In this document: positions 55,400-64,000 of the stretch, piece after piece
Numbering within the stretch: the stretch's first letter is position 1
How the letters are laid out: each line of letters opens with the position of its first letter
Source: Prionace glauca
Lineage: Eukaryota > Chordata > Chondrichthyes > Carcharhiniformes > Carcharhinidae
DNA: 64,000 bases
Direction: 5' to 3'
Assembly (NCBI GenBank): GCA_037974335.1
Contig: CM075760.1
Coordinates: 19,066,960-19,130,959 of the forward strand
Made by a program: the position numbers and the translations under genes
The notes under the pieces: generated by a model
Told to the model about the DNA's origin: nothing
Database searches by the model: none
Seen by the model: the letters and a program-made list of their open reading frames with translations, nothing else

Positions 55400-55846
55400 T
55401 ACATGCTGACACACACACACACACTCATTGACACAGAGACAGATGTGCACACACAGACACACACACATTGACACAAACATAGAAGCACTCACATAGTGCC
55501 AGAGAGAGACATACACATTCACAGAAACACACAGGCACTGATACACACACACACACACACACACACACACTCATTGACACAGAGACAGATGCACACACAC
55601 ACACACACACTAACACAGAGGCACTCACATAGAGACAGAGAGACAGACACATATTCGCAGAGACACACAGACACAGATACACACTCACACACCCAGACAG
55701 AGAGACAGACAGACACATACACACACACAAAGACACACACACACACTCAGAGACACACAGAAACACATGTTGAAATACACACACACACATACAAATACAC
55801 ACATACACTCACAGACACATAAGCTCACACACAGAAAGACACACAA

Positions 55847-55887
<41 letters not shown>

Positions 55888-55960
55888 AATACGTGCACAC
55901 ACTTAGAATCTCTTTCTCACACACACAGAAACATAACCACACTGACACTCACACACACTC
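55400..55960. repeat. CA-rich simple repeat, third copy
   Basis: Counterpart of 45985-46535, with different internal lengths and an added CT run near 55850. Confidence 0.9.
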
Positions 55961-56084
55961 ATTCCTATTTCTGTTTTACTCCTCACTGCCCCCAGCTAGA
56001 AAGTACTGGGATCTGAGCTTGAAATGCTGGAACTGATCCTGGGGGAATGAGTGGGGTCTGATAGACACCCAGAGGGTCACTGGT

Positions 56085-56665
56085 GTGTGAATCATAGAAT
56101 GGGGACAGCACAGGAGGCCATTCAGCCCATCAATCCAGGATGGAGAGCCTGCAAGAGCAGTTTGACTATTCCCGCTCCCCCCACCCTCTCCCCGTAACCC
56201 TGTCAATATTTTCCCCTCAGCCTCCCATTCAATCTCCTCCTGATGGAATCTCCTTCCCCCTCTGGCTCAGACAGAACATTCCAGATCCCAGTGCGTTCAA
56301 AACATTTCCCCATCACACAATCCCAGATTCACACTGTGCAGGAGAGACCCCTCGGCCCATCGAGTCTGTACTGACCCGTCAGAACCACCTAACATCCCCA
56401 CCCAACCCCATTTCCCAGCACTTTTCCCACAGCCCTGAATGTGATGATCGGCCGAGTGCTCATCCAGGGACTTTTTAAAGGGTGTGAGACAACTTGCCTC
56501 TACCCCCCCTCCCAGGGAGCACATTCCAGACCCTCCCCACCCTCTGGGTAAAACAATTCTTCCTCACATCCCCCCTCAACCTCCTGTCCCTCACCTTGAA
56601 CCTGTGTCCCCCTCGCGACTGACCCTTCAACTAAGGAGAGCAGCTGTTCCCGATCCACACTGTTC
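56085..56665 (-). mobile_element. LINE 3' end, antisense, copy 3 of 3
   Basis: Counterpart of 46665-47245, with only scattered single-base differences. Confidence 0.8.
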
Positions 56666-56679
56666 ATGCCTGTCCCAGT

Positions 56680-58463
56680 TATTACAATCTGGGCCTGGTA
56701 TCAGTAATCTCTGCCCTAAACCTCTCTCAGTTATTACAATCTGGGCCTTGCATCAATAATCTCTGCCCTAAACCTCTCTCAGTTATTACAATCTGGGCCT
56801 TGCATCAGTAATCTCTGCCCTAAACCTCTCTCAGTTATTACAATCTGGGCCTTGCATCAGCAATCTCTGCCCCAAACCTCTCTCAGTTATTACAATCTGG
56901 GCCTTGTATCAGTAAACTGCCCTAAATCTCTCTCAGTTATTACAATCTGGGCCTTGTATCAGTAATCTCTGCCCTAAACCTCTCTCAGTTATTACAATCT
57001 GGGCCTTGTATCAGTAAACTCTGCCCTAAACCTTTCTCAGTTAGTACAGTGTGGGATTGTATCAGTAATCTCTGTCCCGAATCTGCCTCAGTTTTTACAA
57101 TCTGGGCCTTGTATCAGTAATCTCTGCCCTAAATCTCTCTCAGTTATTACAACCTGGGACTTGTATCAGTAATCTCTGCCCTAAATCTCTCTGTTATTAC
57201 AATCTGGGCCTTGTATCAGTAATCTCTGCCCTAAACCACTCTCAGTTATTACAATCTGGGCCTTGTATCAGTAATCTCTGCCCAAAACTTCTCAGTTGTT
57301 ACAATCTGGGCCTTGTATCAGTAATCTCTGCCCTAAACCTCTCTCAGTTATTACAATCTGGGCCTTGCATCAGTAATCTCTGCCCTAAACCTCTCTCAGT
57401 TATTACAATCTGGGCCTTGCATCAGTAATCTCTGCCCCAAACCTCTCTCAGTTATTACAATCTGGGCCTTGTATCAGTAAACTGCCCTAAATCTCTCTCA
57501 GTTATTACAATCTGGGCCTTGTATCAGTAATCTCTGCCCTAAACCTCTCTCAGTTATTACAATCTGGGCCTTGTATCAGTAAACACTGCCCTAAACCTTT
57601 CTCAGTTAGTACAGTGTGGGATTGTATCAGTAATCTCTGTCCCGAATCTGCCTCAGTTTTTACAATCTGGGCCTTGTATCAGTAATCTCTGCCCTAAAGC
57701 TCTGTCAGTTATTACAATCTGGGCCTTGTAGCAATAATCATGCCCTAAACCTCTCTTAGTTATTACAATCTGGGCCTTGTAGCAATAATCATGCCCTAAT
57801 TCTCTCTCAGTTATTACAATCTGGACTTTGTGTCAATAATCTCTGCCCTAAACCTCTCTCAGTTATTACAATCTGGGCCTTGTATCAGTAATCTCTGCCC
57901 TAAACCTCTCTCAGTTATTACAATCTGGGCCTTGTATGAGTAATCTCTGCCCTAAACCACTCTCAATTATTATAATCTGGGCCTTGTATCAGTAATCTCT
58001 GCCCTAAACCTCTCTCAGTTATTACAATCTGGGCCTTGTAGCAATAATGATGCCCTAAACCTCTCTCAGTTATTACAATCTGGGCCTTGTATCAGTAATC
58101 CCTGCCCTAAACCACTCTCCGTTATTACAATCTGGGACTTTCATCAGTAATCTCTGCCCTAAACCACTCTCCGTTATTACAATCTGGGCCTTGTGTCAGT
58201 AATCTCTGCCCTAAACCACTCTCAGTTATTACAATCTGGGCCTTGTATCGGTAATCCCTGCCCTAAACCACTCTCCGTTATTACAATCTGGGCCTTGTAT
58301 CAGTAATCTCTGCCCTAAACCACTCTCAGTTATTACAATCTGGGCCTTGTAGCAGTAATCTCTGCCCTAAATCTCTCTCAGTTATTACAATCTGGGCCTT
58401 GTATCAGTAATCTCTGCCCTAAACCACTCTCCGTTATTACAATCTGGGCCTTGTATCAGTAAT
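56680..58463. repeat. 52-bp minisatellite, array 4 (about 34 copies)
   Basis: Counterpart of array 3 but about 265 bases shorter, with its own TTGCATCAGTAATC and CTCTCCGTTATTAC variants, showing turnover after the 9.4-kb duplication. A block of about 540 bases (56.8-57.05 and 57.35-57.6 kb) is repeated within it. Confidence 0.95.
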
Positions 58464-59510
58464 CCGGGTCCCTGGTGCTGTGAGGCAGCAGTGCTAACCC
58501 CTGTGCCACCGTGCTGTACAGAGGAAGAGGAGGATTCACCCCAGTTCCCACATTCAATGATATCACGGCCGCTCTGTGATCGAATTCTGTATCACTTTGC
58601 ACCTTTGGCTAAGAAAAATCCCTCAATCTCAGATTTAAACAGCTACTGAGCATCGATTGCCGTTTGCAGAAGATTGTTCCAAACTAATATCACCCCCGGT
58701 GTGGCAAAGTGTTTCTTCATTTCACTCCTGAATGTCTAAAATACTAAACATTGTCTCAAATCCAATGTCCCCCCAAGTCCTGGACTCCCCCCCCCCCCAC
58801 AATCTGGTCTTATTGGAGTCGGATGCCGTGTTTGGGAGCGACACGGGATTGGGAAGGACTGTTCATGCGGAGGATACACACCAGGAATCTGTCCCAGAAT
58901 CAGAACAGAGCCGGGAGAATCAAACACGGAAAGAGGGGTTGGATTTGTGAGCCTCGGAAAGCTTTAGTGTTTGGTCAGAATGTTAACAGGGTGAAGTTTG
59001 GAGCCTCTGGGGTGACAGTTGTCCCAATACAGATTCTATCTTATTGTAACATTAAGGTACCGAGTGTCCTGAGCTCAGCAGCATTTACAAACCATCATCT
59101 GCAGAAAGCTTGCTGTTTAAATTGTATCAATCCAGCTCTTTGGAAATGTGTCTTATTTAAGAAAGTGACAAACTAATTTCAGAGAGGGAGAGAGATCCAG
59201 ATCCAGAGACAGAGAGAGACAGAAACAGGATGGGATTGTGCTGTGCGTGTTACAGAGCTGACACTGAGACACACACGAGATGGACAGTCACAGACCAGAG
59301 TGAATCATTCTCTGTAACCTGCAGTGTCCCGGACATGGACAGACGCTGACACTCAGACACACACACACAACAACAACAACAACTTGCATTTATGTAGCAC
59401 CTTGAGCAGAATAGTCCCTGAGATGCTTCACAGGAACCAGGAGTGAAAAATTGAGTCACGGGCGAGTTTAGGGACAGACGCCCCACAGATTTGGTGAAAA
59501 GTGATTGGTT
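58464..59510. other. Second-unit counterpart of 49304-50340
   Basis: SINE head, antisense LINE end, the unassigned stretch and the SINE-like fragment (59365-59510) in the same order. The C-run at 58789-58798 differs in length from that at 49629-49639. Confidence 0.7.
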
Positions 59511-59514
59511 TTCG

Positions 59515-60250
59515 GAAGTCTCCTAATGGGGGAAAGGGAGGTATTCAGTGGCAAATGTGAGGTTCTCCACTTTGGGAGCAGAAAGGGGGAGGCGGATTAC
59601 TGTCTGAATGGCCATAAATGAGGAGCAGGGAATGTACAAGGAGACCTGGGTGTCCCTCACACACCAATCGCTGGAGGCAAGCGTGCAGGGGCAGGAGGCA
59701 GGAGAAAAGGCCAATGGGATGTTGGCCCCCATAGCGAGAGGATTGGAGAACAGGAAGAGGGTCTTGCTGCAATTAGACAGGGCCTTGGTGAGACCACAGC
59801 CCGAATATTGTGGACAGTTTGGCTCTCTGTATCTGAGGAAGGATGTTCTTGCTCCAGAGGGAGCCCGGAGAAGGTTTCCCAGACGGATCCCTGGGATGGA
59901 GGGACTGACGAATGAGGAGAGATTGAGTGGGTTGGGATTGTATTCACTGGAGATCAGAAGAGTGAGGGGGCGAACTCATCAAAATCAATAAAATTCTAAC
60001 AGGACCAGACACGGGTAGGTGCCAGAAGGATGATCCCGGTGGTGGGGGTGTCCAGAACCAGGGCTCACAGTCTGAGGATACGGGGGAGACGGTTTAGGAC
60101 AGAGATGAGGAGAAATCTCTTCACCCAGAGAGGGGTCAGCCTGTGGAATTCACCAACACAGAAAGTAGTTGAGGACAAAACATTGAATGTTTCCGAGGGG
60201 CTGTTAGATACAGCACTTGGGGCAAAGGGGATAAAAGGATAAGGGGGAAG
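59515..60250 (+). mobile_element. LINE C-terminal half, second-unit copy
   Basis: Counterpart of 50345-51075. Keeps a 12-base stretch (AAAACATTGAATG region near 60178) absent from the first unit. Confidence 0.82.
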
Positions 60251-60261
60251 GTTCACTTTCC

Positions 60262-60490
60262 TGGCTAATCCCCCCTAACCTACACATCCCCTGACACTCA
60301 GGGACAATTTAGCACGGCCAATTCACCGAACCTGCACATCTGGGGACTGAGGGAGGAAACCGGAGCACCCGGAGGAAACCCACGCAGACACGGGGAGAAT
60401 CTCCGTACAGACAGTGACCCAGGGCTGGGATTGAACCCCGGTCCCTGGTGCTGGGAGGCAGCAGTGCCAACCACTGTGCCAACGCATGCT
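60262..60490 (-). mobile_element. HE1/V-SINE, second-unit copy
   Basis: Counterpart of 51080-51312, with a few base differences. Confidence 0.88.
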
Positions 60491-60549
60491 CATCAAACAC
60501 TTCCAACCCAAATACAGGACACAGAGTAAAATTCCCTCTGCTCTGTCCA

Positions 60550-61206
60550 GGGATATACACAGAGATACAGAGAGAGAGAGACAAATAGAGAGAAATACAG
60601 AGACAGAGAGAGACACACAGATAAACAGAGTGATATATTCAGAGATATACAGAGAGAGACAAATAGAGAGAAATACAGAGACAGAAAGAGAGACACAGAT
60701 AAACAGAGAGATATATACAGAGATACAGAGAGAGAGACAAATAGAGAGAAATACAGAGACAGAGAGAGAGACACAGATAAACAGAGAGATATATACAGAG
60801 ATACAGAGAGAGAGACAAATAGAGAGAAATACAGAGACAGAGAGAGACACACAGATAAACAGAGAGATATATACAGAGATACAGAGAGAGAGACAAATAG
60901 AGAGAAATACAGAGACAGAGAGAGACACACTGATAAACAGAGAGATATACACAGATAAACAGAGAGATATATACAGAGATACAGAGAGAGAAAATATAGA
61001 GACAGAGAGAGACACACAGATAAACAGAGAGATATATACAGAGATACAGAGAGAGAGACACAAATAGAGAGAAATACAGAGACAGAGAGAGACACACAGA
61101 TAAACAGAGAGATATATACAGAGATACAGAGAGAGAGACAAATAGAGAGAAATACAGAGACAGAGAGAGACACACAGATAAACAGAGAGATATATGGATA
61201 ACAGAG
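60550..61206. repeat. 78-bp purine-rich minisatellite, second unit, left part
   Basis: More regular than in the first unit; ACAGAGATACAGAG recurs exactly 78 bases apart (for example 60717 and 60795). Split by a LINE at 61207-61580 and resumed to 61790. Confidence 0.93.
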
Positions 61207-61580
61207 AGATGAATGGGATGGATAGGATAGAGGTGGAGAGACTGTTCCCGCTCAAAAAAGACAGTAGGACTAGGGGGCACAGCCTCAAGATAAAGGGGGG
61301 GCGGTTTAGAACAGAGTTGAGGAGGAACTTCTTCACTCAAAGGGTGGTGAATCTCTGGAATTCTCTGCCCGTTGAAGTGGTGGAGGCTGCCTCGCTAAAT
61401 ATTTTTAAGAAACGGGTTGATGGGTTTTTGATAAGAGAAGGGATTAAGGGTTATGGGGAGAGGGCGGGAAGGTGGAGCTGAGTCACGACAGATCAGCCAT
61501 GATCTTATTGAATGGCGGGGCAGGCTCGAAGGGCCAGATGGCCTACTCCTGCTCCTATTTCTTATGTTCTTATGTTCTTA
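61207..61580 (+). mobile_element. Young LINE 3' end inserted in the minisatellite
   Basis: GATAGGATAGAGGTGGAGAG, the codons for RTELRRNFFTQRVVNLWNSL, and the tail TTCTTATGTTCTTATGTTCT. Absent from the matching place in the first unit, so it inserted after the 9.4-kb duplication. 5'-truncated; about four differences from 36667-36962. Confidence 0.9.
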
Positions 61581-61790
61581 TATATACAGAGATACAGAGA
61601 GAGAGACAAATAGAGAGAAATACAGAGACAGAGAGAGACACACAGATAAACAGAGAGATATATACAGAGATACAGAGAGGGGGAAAGAGAGAGAGATACA
61701 GATAGAGACAGAGAGATGTACAAATACACAGAAAGATGAAATAGAGAGACACACACATAAATACACTAATTGAGAAATACAAAAAGAGAG
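61581..61790. repeat. 78-bp minisatellite, right part
   Basis: Resumes with TATATACAGAGATACAG directly after the LINE tail and ends as in the first unit. Confidence 0.9.
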
Positions 61791-62234
61791 ACAGAATAAG
61801 GCAAAGTCAGATCTAGTTTTGCATTCAATGTTTATTTCAAAATTCAGAGAGTATTTTACAGGAAAATTGATTTTAAAGTTAACAAAAGTACATCTGTCCT
61901 TTGAGCTCCAGATTGAGATCAGAACCCATGCGATCTGAGCTGCCCGGTATCTGTACAACTGTAACAGAGAGCAGAAAGAGTAAAAAACAGAGCTCAACAT
62001 CACGGGAAATGAACAATTGTGAATAAGGTACAAGAAAAGTTCTTTATTTATACATGAAATTTAAACTACAAGAAAACTATTAACTACAATTACATTACAA
62101 CAAAAATCCCCTTATACATTTCACACTGAAAACTGAAATCCTGTCCACGATTGTCTCAGTTACAGATTCAGAATGATAAACAGAGACAATTTGACTGTTA
62201 CAGTCACCGAGAGCAGATATTGTGTTTGTGTCAC

Positions 62235-62298
62235 TCAGAGATCTTCATAATCAGCTGAGGGAAATCTACAGCGTCCAAAATTCAACCCATCACTTGAT
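62235..62298 (-). CDS. Candidate terminal coding exon, second unit
   Basis: Same acceptor, frame, stop and downstream AATAAA signals as 52521-52584. One substitution changes Arg to Gly (SSDGLNFGRCRFPSADYEDL). The intact frame in both copies mildly supports coding, but a single amino-acid replacement in 64 bases says nothing about constraint. Confidence 0.3.
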
Positions 62299-62664
62299 CT
62301 GTAAAAGAGAGATACACCAATGGTCAGATATTTATGATGTGGGACATTAGAGTTTTTAATCAGTGAAATGTTTAGAGATTTTTCATACCCCTTCTGTCAG
62401 TTTAATAACCCAGTCTGACAGCAGTTCCATTTCACACTCTCTGCTCAGTCCTGTGTTGGGGGGGGGGTTTAGTGTGGGATCAGTGTTTGCTTTTCCCAAA
62501 CCGCAGTGAGATTCCCAACAAGGGTAAAAGATGTTTAAAAACTTAAACATTACAAAACTAAACCAGACAGAGAGTGATTGGGCCTCCTGCCTTCAATACA
62601 GCGATCTTCCCTCCAGACATTGTGGGTTCAGATCAGAGCTGGAAATACTAGGCCCTTAGCATCG

Positions 62665-63345
62665 AGACACACAGACACACAGAGAGAGACACAGAGACAG
62701 AGACACAGAGAGACAGAAACACAGAGAGACAGAGACACACAGAGATAAACACATGGAGACAGAGAGACAGAGACACAGAGAGAGAGAAACACAGAGACAA
62801 GAGAGAGACACAGAGAGAGAGAAACACAGAGACACAGAGAAACACAGAGACACAAAGAGAGAGACACAGAGACAGAGACACAGAGAGAGAGAAACACAGA
62901 GAGACAGAGACACACAGAGAGAGAAACACAGAGACACAGAGAAACACAGAGACACAAAGAGAGAGACACAGAGAGACAGAGAGAAACACAGAGAGACAGA
63001 GACACAGAGAGACAGAGAGAAAAACACAGAGAGACAGAGACACAGAGAAACACAGAAACATAGAGAGAGAGACACAGAGAGACAGAGACACAGAGAAACA
63101 CAGAGACAGAGACACAGAGAAACGCAGAGAGACAGAGACACAGAGAAACACAGAGAGAGACACAGAGAGACAGAGAAACACAGAGACAAGGGACACACAG
63201 AGACAAGGGACACACAGAGAGAGAAACACAGAGAGACAGAGACACAGAGAAACACACAGAGAGAAACACAGAGAGACAGAGACACAGAGAGAAAAACAGA
63301 GAGACACAGAGAGAAAAACAGAGAGGGACAGAGACACAGAGAAAC
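62665..63345. repeat. AGAC-rich array, second unit
   Basis: Counterpart of 52945-53577, with different internal order, showing length turnover. Confidence 0.92.
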
Positions 63346-63347
63346 TG

Positions 63348-64000
63348 GCCTGTGGCCAGTTCTGGAGGGGATATGGAGAGATTGGAGAGAGTACAGAGCA
63401 GGTTCACAAGAATGATTCCAGGGATTAAGATCCGTAGCTACGAGGGTAGATTGGAGAGGTCGGGAGTGTTTTCCTTGGAGAAAAGAAGGCCCAGGTGAGG
63501 CTTGAGAGAGAGATTGAAGATCCTCAGGGTTATGGACAGGTTAAAGAGTGAGAAACTCTTCCCTCTCAAGAGATGGTGAGGAACTAGAGGGCCCAGATTG
63601 GAAATGATGGGGAAATGGATCAGAAGTGAAATGTGGAAAGTCACTTCACCAAGAGGGAGTTTGGAATCTGGAACAATCTTCCTGAAAGCCCGTCCCAATA
63701 TTCAATAAGATCCTGGCTGATCTGTGATGGAACTCTCTGTCTCTTTACCCCTTTGGACTAAGGGAAATCGATCAAACCCCAGATTGAAAATAATAACAAG
63801 TGTCTGAGCATCAATAGCCATTTGCAGAAGATTGTTTCAAACTAACTCCACACCACATCTGGCAATGTTTTCATTCCTACAATTCTCAAATCCGAAACTG
63901 AGGCTAACACCCAAATATTCCCAAATCCTGGAATCCCCAACCAGCAGGAAAAAACTTGTTCTTTATCAGCCTCTCCCTTTCCCTCATTATTTTCAATGTT
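63348..64000. mobile_element. LINE pieces, second-unit copy, cut by window end
   Basis: Counterpart of 53580-54230: plus-strand LINE body, then antisense 3' end from about 63700. Confidence 0.72.

Larger units (their letters stand above)
55179..64000 (+). repeat. 9.4-kb tandem duplication, second unit (runs off the window)
   Basis: Second copy of 45761-55178, directly adjacent. The junction word CAATTTGAT is present at the start of both units and is a candidate microhomology at the breakpoint. Confidence 0.92.

Noticed and set aside
60323-61340. 337-codon minus-strand frame, the longest in the right half
   Set aside because: Same repeat artefact, extended into LINE and SINE sequence at its ends.

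Overview
This is vertebrate nuclear DNA, most likely from a shark or another cartilaginous fish. The pointers are two-exon GPR139-like receptor genes, HE1/V-SINE copies, CR1/L2-type LINE fragments with TTATGTTC-like tails, Penelope-like retroelement tails, and long satellites built from simple words. The species assignment is inference from repeat families recalled from memory; no search was possible. No prokaryotic, viral or CRISPR feature was seen.

Left part (1-36 kb). The real protein genes are a small cluster of class A G-protein-coupled receptors of the GPR139-like type. Each has a tiny first coding exon ending in TM1 and one long second exon holding the rest, joined by a phase-1 intron. 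Three look complete: 7732-9292 (-), 16052-17868 (+) and 30984-33945 (+). A fourth copy at 23421-24315 (+) is a pseudogene with a 7-base deletion, one in-frame stop and no visible first exon. Between the first two receptors lies a tRNA group: Glu(CTC)-like (+), Phe(GAA) (-) and Leu(AAG) (-), plus a Glu-like relic. Duplicated flanks record how the cluster grew. A 0.7 kb direct repeat lies upstream of receptor 1 and again near 2.3-3.0 kb. A 0.55 kb inverted repeat links the 3' sides of receptors 1 and 3. The remainder is an 84-bp satellite (0.45-1.54 kb), SINEs, LINE fragments in both orientations, Penelope-like pieces, a CCAAT-box array and a short telomere-like stretch.

Middle (36-41.8 kb). 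Decayed LINE bodies are followed by a CpG-rich, TATA-less promoter-like island (38.74-39.48 kb). It carries a CTCF-like site, a CRE, NRF1-like sites and five YY1-like sites in a perfect 33-bp register. No coding exon can be tied to it inside the window.

Right part (41.8-64 kb). This is a nested tandem duplication. A 52-bp minisatellite forms four arrays alternating with a ~1.6 kb block (CA-rich repeat plus antisense LINE end). A larger 9.4 kb unit (45761-55178) is repeated from 55179 to the window end. Each large unit holds a 78-bp purine-rich minisatellite, an AGAC-rich array, LINE and SINE pieces, and a candidate minus-strand terminal exon with poly(A) signals (52521-52584 and 62235-62298). 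Many long open frames here come from simple repeats whose period is a multiple of three and are not called as genes.
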